Below are positions 51,994-60,929 of a stretch of 64,000 nucleotides of DNA, piece after piece (within the stretch, counting starts at the first letter, position 1; every line of letters begins with the position of its first letter). The notes under the pieces are model-generated. The model ran no database searches. It was not told the origin of the DNA and was given only the letters and a program-made list of their open reading frames with translations. The DNA comes from an uncultured Dehalococcoidia bacterium (GTDB lineage Bacteria > Chloroflexota > Dehalococcoidia > Lucifugimonadales > CAJWER01), in NCBI GenBank assembly GCA_958296115.1, contig OY282442.1, positions 1,745,158-1,809,157 of the forward strand, given 5' to 3'. Both the position numbers and the translations under genes were made by a program.

Positions 51994-52358
51994 TCCAGAT
52001 ATATTCTCGTCTCAAGGTCGCCGACAACTCCGGCGCCAGGACCATTAGCTGCATCGGGGTTCCTGGCGGCAGCGGCCGCAAGTACGCGGGCCTCGGCGAC
52101 GTGGTAGTCGCCTCGGTCAAGGAGGCGGCCCCGGCCGCCGCTATCAGGAAAGGGGAGGTCGTGCGTGCGGTAATCGTGAGGACCAAGAAGCCGTACCGCA
52201 GGCCCGACGGCTCCCATATCCGGTTCGACGAGAACGCCGCCGTTATAATCAACGATGACCGGATGCCGCGGGGCACTCGCATATTCGGGCCGGTCGCTCG
52301 CGAGCTTCGCGAGAAGAACTTCATGCGAATAGTCTCGCTCGCCCCGGAGGTGCTGTGA
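51990..52358 (+). CDS. rplN: Ribosomal protein L14
   Basis: A 122-residue 50S protein. [17 protein letters not shown] start, [30 protein letters not shown] and the [13 protein letters not shown] signature. Starts at GTG 51990 overlapping the rpsQ stop. Confidence 0.97.
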   Translation: MIQIYSRLKVADNSGARTISCIGVPGGSGRKYAGLGDVVVASVKEAAPAAAIRKGEVVRAVIVRTKKPYRRPDGSHIRFDENAAVIINDDRMPRGTRIFGPVARELREKNFMRIVSLAPEVL

Positions 52359-52359
52359 G

Positions 52360-52677
52360 ATGAAGATCCGGGCAGACGACAACGTGATGGTCATCAAGGG
52401 CCGCGACCGTGGTAAGCAGGGCCAGGTGACCAGGACGTTCCCGAAGAGCGGGAAGGCCCTTGTCGAGGGCGTCAACACGGTCGTGCGCCATACCAAGCCA
52501 ACCGGGAACATGCGCCAGGCTGGTATCATCCAGAAGGAGATGCCTGTGCCCGCGTCGAACCTGATGCTGATATGCACGCACTGCAACAAGCCGATCAGGG
52601 TGAAGCTCCGGGTGTTGGCAGATGGGAGCAAGGCGAGGGTCTGCTCCAGGGACGAATGCGGAGAAGTGATAGAGTGA
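52360..52677 (+). CDS. rplX: Ribosomal protein L24
   Basis: A 105-residue assembly-initiator protein with KOW motif [14 protein letters not shown]. The C-terminal [11 protein letters not shown]...CSRDEC carries four Cys, a possible zinc knuckle seen in some bacterial L24. Confidence 0.95.
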   Translation: MKIRADDNVMVIKGRDRGKQGQVTRTFPKSGKALVEGVNTVVRHTKPTGNMRQAGIIQKEMPVPASNLMLICTHCNKPIRVKLRVLADGSKARVCSRDECGEVIE

Positions 52678-53393
52678 CGACCGACAAGGGAAACAAGGCC
52701 ACCAAGAACAAGGCGTCCTCCCGCGGGCAGGCGAAATCCCAAGCGGGAGGAGGGAAGGCCGCCCGCAAGTCTTCCGGGAGGGGCAAGAAACCCGATCGCG
52801 CTCCGGTCCAGGCAGGGCCGCGCCCGACGCCGCGCCTGCTGTCCCGGTTCCGGGAGGAGATCACGCCGCAGCTCGTCAGGGAGTTCGAGTACTCGAGCGT
52901 GATGCAGGTTCCCCGGCTGATGAAGATCATGCTGAACATCGGAATAGGACAGGAGGCCAGCCAGAACTCGCAGGCCATCGAGAAGGCGATGGGAGACATG
53001 ACCCTGATAGCGGGCCAGCGCCCAGTGGTTACGCGCGCTAGGAAGTCCATCGCAGGGTTCAAGTTGCGGGAGGGCACGCCGGTCGGGATAGCGGTAACCC
53101 TCCGGGACAAGCGGATGTACGAATTTCTCGACAGGCTCATAAGCTCGTCCCTTCCAAGAATCCGCGACTTCAGAGGAGTGTCGCCGGAGTCGTTCGATGG
53201 CCGGGGGAACTACTCGCTCGGCATCCGCGAGCAGATCATCTTCCCCGAGATAGACTACAACTCGATAGACCGCATACGGGGCCTCCAGGTCGTCATCACG
53301 ACGACTGCCAGGTCCGACAGGGAGGGATTCCGGCTGCTCCAGCTCATGGGGATGCCATTTGCGAGGTCGGAGTCCGAAGCGGCGGCCGCATAG
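52674..53393 (+). CDS. rplE: Ribosomal protein L5 with basic N-terminal extension
   Basis: A 239-residue 5S rRNA-binding protein. The family domain starts at about residue 54 ([13 protein letters not shown]) and includes [27 protein letters not shown] and REQIIFPEI. The first 50 residues are a Lys/Ser/Gly-rich extension not found in typical 180-residue L5. The start is GTG 52674, overlapping the rplX stop. Confidence 0.95.
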   Translation: MTTDKGNKATKNKASSRGQAKSQAGGGKAARKSSGRGKKPDRAPVQAGPRPTPRLLSRFREEITPQLVREFEYSSVMQVPRLMKIMLNIGIGQEASQNSQAIEKAMGDMTLIAGQRPVVTRARKSIAGFKLREGTPVGIAVTLRDKRMYEFLDRLISSSLPRIRDFRGVSPESFDGRGNYSLGIREQIIFPEIDYNSIDRIRGLQVVITTTARSDREGFRLLQLMGMPFARSESEAAAA

Positions 53394-53420
53394 ATTCAGA
53401 CTGGAGGCCAGGTCAAGACA

Positions 53421-53606
53421 TTGGCGAAAGTATCGAAGATAGCAAGCTGGAAGAGGCCAAAGAGGTACAAGGTGCGCGAGTACAACCGCTGCAACCGCTG
53501 CGGTCGTCCTCGCGCCTACATCAGGTTCGCCGGGCTCTGCAGGATCTGCTTCAGAGAGATGGCCCTGACCGGGATGTTGCCCGGCATCAGGAAGGCGAGC
53601 TGGTAA
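53421..53606 (+). CDS. rpsN: Ribosomal protein S14, zinc type
   Basis: A 61-residue type-Z S14 with zinc motif CNRCGRPR...CRICFRE, ending [11 protein letters not shown]. The start is TTG 53421. Confidence 0.97.
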   Translation: MAKVSKIASWKRPKRYKVREYNRCNRCGRPRAYIRFAGLCRICFREMALTGMLPGIRKASW

Positions 53607-53634
53607 GCGGGGCGAATAGCCCAGGACGGGGGAG

Positions 53635-54036
53635 ATGACCGTAACAGACCCAATTGCAGACATGCTCACGCGAATCCGAAACGCGATCCTCGTCGGACAC
53701 GATTCGGTTTCGATACCGTCTTCGAACATGAAGATGGCGATTGCCAAGATCCTGCGGGAAGAGGGCTTCGTGGCCGACTACGCGCCATCGAAGGGAAGCT
53801 CGCCCAGCGGGTCGATACGGCTTGCGCTGCACTACCGCGAGGACGGCGATCCCGCGATCACCGGCCTGAAGCGGGTGAGCAAGCCGGGGTTGAGAGTCTA
53901 TGTGAGGAAGGGAGAGATCCCGCGGTACTACGGCGGACTCGGAGTGCCGATCCTCTCCACATCGAAGGGTGTGATGACGGGCAAGCAAGCTTGGAGGGAG
54001 CAGGTCGGCGGCGAGCTGCTCTGCTACGTCTGGTAG
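53635..54036 (+). CDS. rpsH: Ribosomal protein S8
   Basis: A 133-residue central-domain 16S-binding protein. [13 protein letters not shown] start, [36 protein letters not shown] signature region and GGELLCYVW end. In E. coli S8 is the repressor of the spc operon. Confidence 0.97.
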   Translation: MTVTDPIADMLTRIRNAILVGHDSVSIPSSNMKMAIAKILREEGFVADYAPSKGSSPSGSIRLALHYREDGDPAITGLKRVSKPGLRVYVRKGEIPRYYGGLGVPILSTSKGVMTGKQAWREQVGGELLCYVW

Positions 54037-54046
54037 AGGGGTTGAT

Positions 54047-54592
54047 ATGTCGAGAGTAGGCAGCCAGCCCATAGTATTGCCCGAAGGGGTGTCGGCAACC
54101 ATCGAGGGCGCCCGTGTAACGGTCAAGGGTCCGAGGGGGGAGACGTCGCAGCGCTTCCACCCGGACATGTCGATCTCGTCCGAGAACGGCAGGGTGAATG
54201 TGAGCCGCCCATCGGACGAACGGCAGCACCGCGCGCTGCACGGACTGACGCGGAGCCTGATAGCGAACATGGTCGAGGGCGTCAGCCAGGGCTTCACGAA
54301 GACACTCGAGTTCGTGGGCGTGGGGTATAGGGCTCAGCAGAGCGGCAAGGGAGTGACGCTGAGCGTCATGCTGAGCCACACGGTGGACATCCAGCCTGCG
54401 GAAGGCGTTACACTGGAGGTCCAGGGCAATAACATCGTCAGGGTATCGGGAATAGACAAGCAGGCGGTCGGGCAGACCGCCGCGGAGATACGCTCGAAGC
54501 GCCCGCCCAATGCGTACACCGGGAACGGAATTCGCTACCAGGGCGAGCAGGTCCGGCTCAAGCCAGGCAAGAGCGCCAGAAAGGCCGTGTAG
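54047..54592 (+). CDS. rplF: Ribosomal protein L6
   Basis: A 181-residue 50S protein with two repeats. SRVGSQPIVLPEGV start, LEFVGVGYRAQ and the RPPNAYTGNGIRYQGEQVRLKPGKSARKA C-terminal signature. Confidence 0.97.
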   Translation: MSRVGSQPIVLPEGVSATIEGARVTVKGPRGETSQRFHPDMSISSENGRVNVSRPSDERQHRALHGLTRSLIANMVEGVSQGFTKTLEFVGVGYRAQQSGKGVTLSVMLSHTVDIQPAEGVTLEVQGNNIVRVSGIDKQAVGQTAAEIRSKRPPNAYTGNGIRYQGEQVRLKPGKSARKAV

Positions 54593-54595
54593 TCA

Positions 54596-54964
54596 ATGCC
54601 GAGGGAAGGCACAAGTAGAATACGCAGGTACGCCCGTCACACGCGCGTGCGCAGGCGGGTCAAGGGCGTGTCCGACATGCCCAGGCTCGTGGTCTTCCGG
54701 AGCCTGAGGCACATGTACGCCCAGGTGATAGACGACTCGGAGGGAGTTACCCTGGCCGCGGCGTCCAGCTTGGACGCCGCGGTGAAGGAGCGGCAGAACG
54801 GCAAGAATAAGGCCGACGTGGCGGGCATGGTCGGCTCTCTCGTCGCCGAACGCGCGGTCGAGAAGGGAATCAAGACGGTCGTATTCGACCGAGGCGGCTA
54901 CAAGTACCACGGCCGGGTCAAGGCCGTGGCGGACGCAGCGAGAAAGGGAGGGCTGTCCTTCTGA
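54596..54964 (+). CDS. rplR: Ribosomal protein L18
   Basis: A 122-residue 5S rRNA protein. [44 protein letters not shown] end. The stop abuts the rpsE start. Confidence 0.96.
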   Translation: MPREGTSRIRRYARHTRVRRRVKGVSDMPRLVVFRSLRHMYAQVIDDSEGVTLAAASSLDAAVKERQNGKNKADVAGMVGSLVAERAVEKGIKTVVFDRGGYKYHGRVKAVADAARKGGLSF

Positions 54965-55542
54965 TGGTTTTCCGGTCTGACAGAACCCGGTCTGATAGAA
55001 CTCGGCCTGACAGAAACCAAGCCGACGAACAGGGGATACAGGAGCGCGTGGTCAAGATTTCCCGCGTGGCCAAGGTGGTCCAGGGGGGCAGGCGTCTCAG
55101 CTTCAACGCGGTGGTCGTCGTCGGAGACGGCGAGGGCCACGTCGGCATAGGCATGGGCAAAGCGAACGCCGTACCGGATGCCGTCCGCAAGGGCGGCGTC
55201 AACGCTAGGAAGAACATGATCGCAGTGGCGCTCAAGGACAGCACTATTCCCCATGAGATAGTGTCCCGGTTCGGCGCGTCGGAGGTGATGCTCAAGCCCG
55301 CGTCCCCGGGCACCGGCGTAATCGCCGGGGGCTCCGTCAGGGCCGTCGTCGAGCTTGCTGGCATCAAGGACATCACGACGAAGGCGCGATTCAGCACCAA
55401 TCCCGTCAATACCGTGAAGGCCGCCTTCCAGGGATTGCAGATGTTGAAGGACCCTGAGCGGGAGTTTGCCAGACGCAGGCAGCTTGCGGAAGCGCCGCCG
55501 CCGAGACGGTCCAGCAGGGGCAGGCGGAACAGGGGCGGTTAG
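54964..55542 (+). CDS. rpsE: Ribosomal protein S5
   Basis: A 192-residue 30S accuracy protein. The core begins at about residue 28 ([21 protein letters not shown]), with [15 protein letters not shown] and [12 protein letters not shown]. Its first 20 codons are three 15-nt direct repeats encoding [15 protein letters not shown], an unusual N-terminal addition. Confidence 0.96.
   Translation: MVFRSDRTRSDRTRPDRNQADEQGIQERVVKISRVAKVVQGGRRLSFNAVVVVGDGEGHVGIGMGKANAVPDAVRKGGVNARKNMIAVALKDSTIPHEIVSRFGASEVMLKPASPGTGVIAGGSVRAVVELAGIKDITTKARFSTNPVNTVKAAFQGLQMLKDPEREFARRRQLAEAPPPRRSSRGRRNRGG
54974..55021 (+). repeat. Three 15-nt direct repeats at the rpsE start
   Basis: TCTGACAGAACCCGG, TCTGATAGAACTCGG and CCTGACAGAAACCAA are consecutive and in frame, adding Asp/Arg-rich residues to S5. 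Confidence 0.7.
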
Positions 55543-55543
55543 C

Positions 55544-55735
55544 GTGGGAAAGATAGCGATTACATGGAAGAAGAGCGGTATCGGATTCCCCCAGGACCAG
55601 AGGGGGACCATCGCCGGGCTCGGCCTGAGGCGTCTCCACCAGACTGTGGAGCACGACGACACGCCGTCCATCAGGGGAATGGTCCACAAGGTCAGGCACC
55701 TCGTCCAGGTTGAGCCTGTAAGCGAAGATGACTAG
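55544..55735 (+). CDS. rpmD: Ribosomal protein L30
   Basis: A 63-residue protein starting at GTG 55544. ITWKKSGIGFPQDQR, LGLRRLHQTVEHDDTPSIRGMVHKVRHLVQV-type family sequence. Confidence 0.94.
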   Translation: MGKIAITWKKSGIGFPQDQRGTIAGLGLRRLHQTVEHDDTPSIRGMVHKVRHLVQVEPVSEDD

Positions 55736-55749
55736 GGATACTCATTGAC

Positions 55750-56199
55750 ATGAGACAACACGAATTGAAGCCCCCCAGGGGGTGGAAGAAGAACCGAAAG
55801 CGGCGAGGGCGCGGCGACGGCAGCGGTCGGGGAACCTACTCCGGCCGTGGACTGAAGGGCCAGAACTCGCGCAGCGGCGGCGGCGTGCGCCCCGGTTTCG
55901 AGGGCGGGCAGCTTCCCTTGGTCAAGGCTCTTCCCGCCATGCGGGGCTTCACCAACATATTCCGCAAGCGGTACAGCGTGGTCAACCTCGACAGTCTCTC
56001 CCGGCTCGACTCCGGAACCGAGGTCACGCCCGAGGTCATGGTCGGCGCCGGCCTGATCAGGGATCTGAAGAATCCCGTGAAGGTTCTCGGACGCGGCGAC
56101 CTGGACACGGCCATCGTCGTGCAGGCTCACCGCTTCTCGGATTCCGCCCGCAGGAAGATCGAAGACGCGGGGGGCAGCGTGAAGGAGATCGCCTCGTGA
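55750..56199 (+). CDS. rplO: Ribosomal protein L15
   Basis: A 149-residue 50S protein. The Gly/Arg-rich N-terminal arm (KNRKRRGRGDGSGRGTYSGRG) and RLPLVKALPAMRGF-like segment; it ends RKIEDAGGSVKEI. It overlaps secY by 4 bp. Confidence 0.95.
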   Translation: MRQHELKPPRGWKKNRKRRGRGDGSGRGTYSGRGLKGQNSRSGGGVRPGFEGGQLPLVKALPAMRGFTNIFRKRYSVVNLDSLSRLDSGTEVTPEVMVGAGLIRDLKNPVKVLGRGDLDTAIVVQAHRFSDSARRKIEDAGGSVKEIAS

Positions 56200-57533
56200 G
56201 GCAGGCCCAGGCCGCCAGGCAGCAGGAGGTCTCGCGTCCCCAGCTCATCCAGTCGATGATCGACGCGATGAGCGTGCCGGACCTCCGCGCCAAGATACTC
56301 TTCACGCTCTCCATGCTGGTCGTGTACCGGTTCGTGGCCCACGTGCCCGTGCCCGGCGTGGAGCCGCAGGCGCTGTCCCAGGCGTTCGAGCAGGAGGCGC
56401 TGCTCGGCTTCCTCGACCTGTTCAGCGGCGGCGCCCTAGCCGACATGAGCGTCGCGGCGATGGGCGTATATCCGTATATCACGGCGTCTATCGTGATGCA
56501 GATACTTACGCCAGTGCTGCCCCAGCTAAAGGCTCTCTCACAAGAGGGCGAGTACGGACGGCAGCGTATCAACCAGATAACACACTGGCTGACCGTGCCC
56601 ATCGCGTTCTTCCAGGCGTGGGGAACGCTGACCTTCCTGCGCCAGTCGCCCGTCTTCCCGGACTTCGCCTTCGGCCTAAATCTTCAGACGATGTCGATGC
56701 TCATCTCGATGGTCGCGGGGACCATGTTCTGCGTCTGGCTCGGCGAGCTGATCACGGAGAAGGGGCTCGGCAATGGCATCTCTCTCATCATATTCGGGGG
56801 CATCGTGGCGAGGCTGCCCCAGGTGATAGGGCGCGGCTTCCTGGAGAGGGACGAGGCCGGCGGCCTGCTGCTCCTCGCCGGCTTCGGCGTGGCGATAATC
56901 TACGTGATAGTGCTCTTCACGGAGGCACAACGCAGAATCCCGGTCCAGTACGGCCGCAGCGTGTTCAGAGGAGGGAGGATGCAGCGCCAGAGCGGTGCCA
57001 CCTTCCTACCGCTGAGGGTGAACTCGGCGGGCATGATCCCGCTGATATTCGCGTCGTCTATGATGATATTGCCTATCACCGTGGCAAGCTACTTCAGGGA
57101 CCCGCTGAGCGACAACTTCTTCGCGCAGATAATGCGCTTCCTGTCAGACTCCATGGACCCTACCAAGTTCCCGTACTACGTGGGGCTGTTCATCCTGGTC
57201 GTGGCGTTCACCTTCTTCTATACGATGGTCGTGTTCCAGCAGCAGAACCTGGCTGAGAACCTCCAGCGCAACGGCGGGTTCATCCCGGGCATACGGCCCG
57301 GCAAGCCGACGCAGGAGTACCTGAACCGGGTGATTGTCAGGATAACCTGGGGGGGCGCGCTGTTCCTTGGCACGGTGGCTATCCTGCCCTGGTTCGTAAC
57401 GCAGGCAACCGACGTCAGGGCCCTGACGCTCAGCAGCTTCAGCCTGCTGATAATGGTGGGCGTCGCATTGGACACGATGAGGCAGCTCGAAGCGCAATTG
57501 CTGATGCGCAACTACGAAGGCTTCATCCGTTAG
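56196..57533 (+). CDS. secY: Protein translocase subunit SecY
   Basis: The 445-residue pore of the Sec translocon, with about ten transmembrane helices. ALADMSVAAMGVYPYITASI (plug region), GEYGRQRINQIT, EAQRRIPVQYGR and FYTMVVFQQQNLAENLQRNGGFIPGIRPGK-type cytoplasmic loops. The start is GTG 56196. secE and secG are not in the window. Confidence 0.96.
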   Translation: MRQAQAARQQEVSRPQLIQSMIDAMSVPDLRAKILFTLSMLVVYRFVAHVPVPGVEPQALSQAFEQEALLGFLDLFSGGALADMSVAAMGVYPYITASIVMQILTPVLPQLKALSQEGEYGRQRINQITHWLTVPIAFFQAWGTLTFLRQSPVFPDFAFGLNLQTMSMLISMVAGTMFCVWLGELITEKGLGNGISLIIFGGIVARLPQVIGRGFLERDEAGGLLLLAGFGVAIIYVIVLFTEAQRRIPVQYGRSVFRGGRMQRQSGATFLPLRVNSAGMIPLIFASSMMILPITVASYFRDPLSDNFFAQIMRFLSDSMDPTKFPYYVGLFILVVAFTFFYTMVVFQQQNLAENLQRNGGFIPGIRPGKPTQEYLNRVIVRITWGGALFLGTVAILPWFVTQATDVRALTLSSFSLLIMVGVALDTMRQLEAQLLMRNYEGFIR

Positions 57534-57537
57534 TGCC

Positions 57538-58170
57538 TTGAAGATAGTTCTGCTGGGTCCACCAGGCGCCGGAAAGGGCACTCAGGCATCCATCCTCTCG
57601 GAAGAGATGGGGGTGCCGCGCGTCTCGTCGGGCGACCTGTTCCGGGACCACCAGGGCCGGGGCACTGAATTGGGACGCCTTGCGAAGACGTACATGGAGC
57701 GCGGGACGCTCGTCCCCGACGAGGTGACGATACGAATGGTGATGGAGTGGGTAGATGCCCACGAAAGGGCATTCCTGCTCGATGGCTTTCCACGCACCCG
57801 GGGGCAGGCCGAAGCCCTGGACGAGGCCATGGCCGACAAGAGTGGAATCGACGTGGCGCTGAGCATACGAGTGGACAGGGAAGAGCTGGTGCGCAGGCTT
57901 ACCGGCCGGCTGATCTGCCGGGGCTGCCAGGCCACGTACCATCGGACATCCTCCCCCCCGAGCGTGGAGGGCCGGTGCGGCGAGTGCGGCGGCGAGCTGT
58001 ACCAGAGACAGGACGACAGCCCCGAGGCGGTCGTCAAGAGACTTGAGGTCTATTTCGAAGAGACGGAGCCGCTGATCGGATACTACCGGCAGACGGGCAT
58101 CCTTCGAGAGGTTGATGGAGAAGGGCCGATAGACGAGATCAAGGCTGCCATCGCGGCGGCCCTGAATTAG
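57538..58170 (+). CDS. adk: Adenylate kinase
   Basis: A 210-residue ATP:AMP phosphotransferase. The P-loop is LGPPGAGKGTQ; AMP binding is DLFRDHQGRGTELG; DGFPRTRGQAEAL. The long LID (about 124-165) has four cysteines, CRGC and CGEC, so it is the zinc-containing form. The start is TTG 57538, 4 bp after secY. Confidence 0.96.
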   Translation: MKIVLLGPPGAGKGTQASILSEEMGVPRVSSGDLFRDHQGRGTELGRLAKTYMERGTLVPDEVTIRMVMEWVDAHERAFLLDGFPRTRGQAEALDEAMADKSGIDVALSIRVDREELVRRLTGRLICRGCQATYHRTSSPPSVEGRCGECGGELYQRQDDSPEAVVKRLEVYFEETEPLIGYYRQTGILREVDGEGPIDEIKAAIAAALN

Positions 58171-58202
58171 GAGCGTGGCGGGAGAAGGCGCGCTATCATG
58201 TA

Positions 58203-59024
58203 ATGCGGTGGCGCCAGCGCATCGGAACTAAGGGAGAATCAAGAATCAAGCGGACGGCCTCCACAGGTGGATTGAAGCCTTCGGGCGTAACTATCAAGTC
58301 GCCCGCTGAGATCGCGTGTATGCGCAGGGCCGGCGAGGTGGTGCGTTTCGTGAAGGGCGTGATACGGGATACCATCGAGCCCGGCGTAACGACGCGCGAC
58401 CTCGACAGGGTGGCGGAGCGGGAGATCAGGAAGCTTGGCGCGGTCCCGTCCTTCAAGGGACTCTACGGCTTCCCGGCGACGATATGCGCTTCGTTGAACG
58501 AGGAGATCGTGCATGGCATCCCGTCCAAGCGGATAGTCCGGCGCGGAGACCTGGTCAGTATAGACGTGGGCGCCAAGGTGGACGGGTTCCACGCCGACAG
58601 CGCCTTCACGGTGGCCGTTGGCGTGGTGAGCCGTCGCAAGCAGGCGCTGATAGACGACACGGCCGAGTCGCTGCGGAGGGGCATTGCGAGCGCCAAGGCG
58701 GGGGGCCGAGTGGGCGACGTGTCGGCAGCCGTGCAGGAATACGCCGAGGCGAGGGGTTACGGCGTGGTGCGGCAGTACGTCGGACACGGTATCGGCAGGG
58801 CCCTCCACGAGGACCCGCCTGTGCCGAACCACGGCGAGCCTGGCGAGGGGCCGCTCCTGAGAGAGGGCATGACGATTGCGATAGAGCCGATGCTGAACCT
58901 CGGCGCCTGCGAGACCAAGGTGCTGGGCGATGATTGGACGGTGGTTACGGCTGACGGTAAACTGTCCGCCCATTTCGAAGACACGATAGCGATAACCCAC
59001 AATGGCGCCGAAGTGCTGACCTGA
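58203..59024 (+). CDS. map: Methionine aminopeptidase, type I
   Basis: A 273-residue metalloprotease that removes initiator Met. Metal ligands are visible: Asp in LVSIDVGAK, Asp in HADSAF, His in GHGIGRALHE, Glu in TIAIEPML and Glu in HFEDTIAI. The 30-residue N-terminal part before VTIKSPAEIACM is basic and may be untranslated if an internal start is used. It follows adk in the spc-type order. Confidence 0.93.
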   Translation: MRWRQRIGTKGESRIKRTASTGGLKPSGVTIKSPAEIACMRRAGEVVRFVKGVIRDTIEPGVTTRDLDRVAEREIRKLGAVPSFKGLYGFPATICASLNEEIVHGIPSKRIVRRGDLVSIDVGAKVDGFHADSAFTVAVGVVSRRKQALIDDTAESLRRGIASAKAGGRVGDVSAAVQEYAEARGYGVVRQYVGHGIGRALHEDPPVPNHGEPGEGPLLREGMTIAIEPMLNLGACETKVLGDDWTVVTADGKLSAHFEDTIAITHNGAEVLT

Positions 59025-59036
59025 AGAAGGAGAATC

Positions 59037-59294
59037 TTGCCCAAGAAAGAGGCAATAGAGGTAGAGGGCGTCGTTTCCGAGTCGCTAAGAGACGCGACCT
59101 TCAGGGTCGAGTTGGCGAACGGACACGAGGTCATGGCGAAGATATCCGGCAGGCTGCGGGTCAACTACATCCGCGTCCTGCCCGGCGACAGGGTTCTCGT
59201 GGAGCTGTCGCCCTATGACCTGTCTCGCGGTAGGATCACCTACAGGTTCTCGACGGGCGGGCCCGGGCGTTCGAACAGCCCAAGGAGGCGATGA
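59037..59294 (+). CDS. infA: Translation initiation factor IF-1
   Basis: An 85-residue OB-fold factor. [35 protein letters not shown] and [24 protein letters not shown]-type S1 fold. The start is TTG 59037; the tail is slightly long and basic. Confidence 0.96.
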   Translation: MPKKEAIEVEGVVSESLRDATFRVELANGHEVMAKISGRLRVNYIRVLPGDRVLVELSPYDLSRGRITYRFSTGGPGRSNSPRRR

Positions 59295-59296
59295 CG

Positions 59297-59410
59297 ATGA
59301 AGGTCTCGGCGTCGGTAAAGAAGCGGTGCGCCAAGTGTAGGGTCATCAGGCGGCGCGGCCGCGTAATGGTGATCTGCGACAACCTGCGGCACAAGCAGCG
59401 ACAGGGCTGA
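59297..59410 (+). CDS. rpmJ: Ribosomal protein L36
   Basis: A 37-residue zinc-binding 50S protein, [16 protein letters not shown] to RHKQRQG, with CxxC and later Cys/His ligands. The ATG at 59297 has AGGAGG 8 nt upstream; ATG 59291 is too close to it. Confidence 0.95.
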   Translation: MKVSASVKKRCAKCRVIRRRGRVMVICDNLRHKQRQG

Positions 59411-59433
59411 TTCGGGAATCGAGGAGGATATAG

Positions 59434-59817
59434 ATGGCCATCGTCTCGGGAGTGAACATCCCTGACGACAAGCGCGTAGAGGTGTCTCTGCGGCGTATAT
59501 ACGGTATCGGCCCCGCCCAGGCCAAGGACGTGGTGGACAAGGCCGGCATCATCGGCAACCCTCACGTCCGGGACCTGACGGACGCGGACCTTGCCCGGAT
59601 AAGAGGGATCGTCGATCGCGAGAAGAAGGTCGAGGGCGACTTGCGCCGCGAAGTCAACATGAACATACGGCGCCTGATAGACATTGGCAGCTACCGGGGA
59701 CTCAGGCATCGCAGGGGCCTCCCGGTTAGGGGCCAGCGCACCCGCACCAACGCCCGCGCAAAGCGGCCCAAGCGTGTGCCAGTCGCTGGCCGCCGGCACA
59801 CGACGACGCGCACATAG
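59434..59817 (+). CDS. rpsM: Ribosomal protein S13
   Basis: A 127-residue 30S head protein. VSGVNIPDDKRVEVSLRRIYGIGPAQAKDV, SYRGLRHRRGLPVRGQRTRTNAR. The C-terminal basic tail is RPKRVPVAGRRHTTTRT. Confidence 0.97.
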   Translation: MAIVSGVNIPDDKRVEVSLRRIYGIGPAQAKDVVDKAGIIGNPHVRDLTDADLARIRGIVDREKKVEGDLRREVNMNIRRLIDIGSYRGLRHRRGLPVRGQRTRTNARAKRPKRVPVAGRRHTTTRT

Positions 59818-59829
59818 GAGTTCAAGAAT

Positions 59830-60216
59830 ATGCCAAGGAAGCCGCGCGCCAGACGGCGACAGCGACGGAACGTCCCCGTAGGGCGCGCCTACATACAGTC
59901 CACGTTCAACAACACGGTCATCACCCTGACTGACCCCCAGGGAAACCCGATCGCATGGGGCAGCGCCGGCACGGCCGGATTCGTCGGCTCCCGAAAGTCC
60001 ACGGCCTTCGCCGCCCAGCGAGCCGCGGAAAGCGCGGCTCGAAAAGGGATCGAACAGGGTCTCCGGCAGGTCGAGGCATTCGTGAGAGGTCCCGGAGCTG
60101 GCCGAGAGGCCGCCATCAGGACCCTCCAGGCCGCCGGTATGAGGGTAACCAGCATCCGCGACGTCACCCCAATTCCCCACAACGGCTGCAGGCCCCGCAA
60201 GCGCCGCAGGGTATAG
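59830..60216 (+). CDS. rpsK: Ribosomal protein S11
   Basis: A 128-residue 30S platform protein. [38 protein letters not shown], and [18 protein letters not shown] end. Confidence 0.97.
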   Translation: MPRKPRARRRQRRNVPVGRAYIQSTFNNTVITLTDPQGNPIAWGSAGTAGFVGSRKSTAFAAQRAAESAARKGIEQGLRQVEAFVRGPGAGREAAIRTLQAAGMRVTSIRDVTPIPHNGCRPRKRRRV

Positions 60217-60230
60217 GAAGAGAATAGAGA

Positions 60231-60860
60231 ATGGCACGATACACCGACCCAGTCTGCCGGCAGTGCCGCCGAATAGGCGAAAAGCTGTTCCTGAAGGGCG
60301 ACCGATGCTACACTCCAAGGTGCGCCGTGGAGCGTCGCAAGCGCCCTCCTGGTGAGCAGGTCCCGAGGCGCAGGCGTCCCTCGGATTGGGCTATCCAGCT
60401 CAAGGAGAAGCAGAAGGCCCGTTTCACCTATGGGGTGCTGGAGCGCCAGTTCCGCGGCTACTACGATGCCGCTCGGAGGCAGCCCGGAGCCACCGGCGAC
60501 ATCCTCCTCCAGTTGCTTGAGAGCCGCCTCGACAACGTGGTGTACCGTCTTTCGTTCGTTGACTCGCGCCGCCAGGCCAGGCAGCTCGTCAACCATGGGC
60601 ATTTCACCGTGAACGGCAAGAGGATGGACATCCCTTCGTATAGGGTGAAGCCGGATGACACCATCGCCTGGAAGAACGTGAACGGCTCGAGGCCCTCCTT
60701 CATCGAGGCGCTGACCAACGGCATCCCGAAGCGTCCGGTGCCTAGCTGGCTCAGCCTCGACGTCGCCTCGTTGACCGGACAGGTCATTGGGCCGCCTGAG
60801 ATGTCGGAGATCGATACCGGAATCGACTCCCGTCTCATAGTAGAGTTCTATTCGAGATAG
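60231..60860 (+). CDS. rpsD: Ribosomal protein S4
   Basis: A 209-residue 16S assembly protein. The N-terminal zinc site is CRQCRR...CYTPRC; the S4 RNA-binding domain has LESRLDNVVYRLSF and RQARQLVNHGHFTVNGKRMDIPSY. It lies in the alpha-operon order before rpoA; S4 is the translational repressor there in E. coli. Confidence 0.97.
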   Translation: MARYTDPVCRQCRRIGEKLFLKGDRCYTPRCAVERRKRPPGEQVPRRRRPSDWAIQLKEKQKARFTYGVLERQFRGYYDAARRQPGATGDILLQLLESRLDNVVYRLSFVDSRRQARQLVNHGHFTVNGKRMDIPSYRVKPDDTIAWKNVNGSRPSFIEALTNGIPKRPVPSWLSLDVASLTGQVIGPPEMSEIDTGIDSRLIVEFYSR

Positions 60861-60929
60861 CCCCGCGCGGGCCTTGAGACCCCGGCAGAGAAGCGAGGCG
60901 TTCGACAAGCCGATAGGAGATTCCGCCAT

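Noticed and set aside
51306-53747. An 813-codon open frame on the minus strand across rpsQ-rpsH
   Set aside because: It is antisense to eight certain ribosomal-protein genes, its peptide is Arg/Pro/Ser/Thr-rich without domains, and GC-rich codon bias explains the lack of stops.
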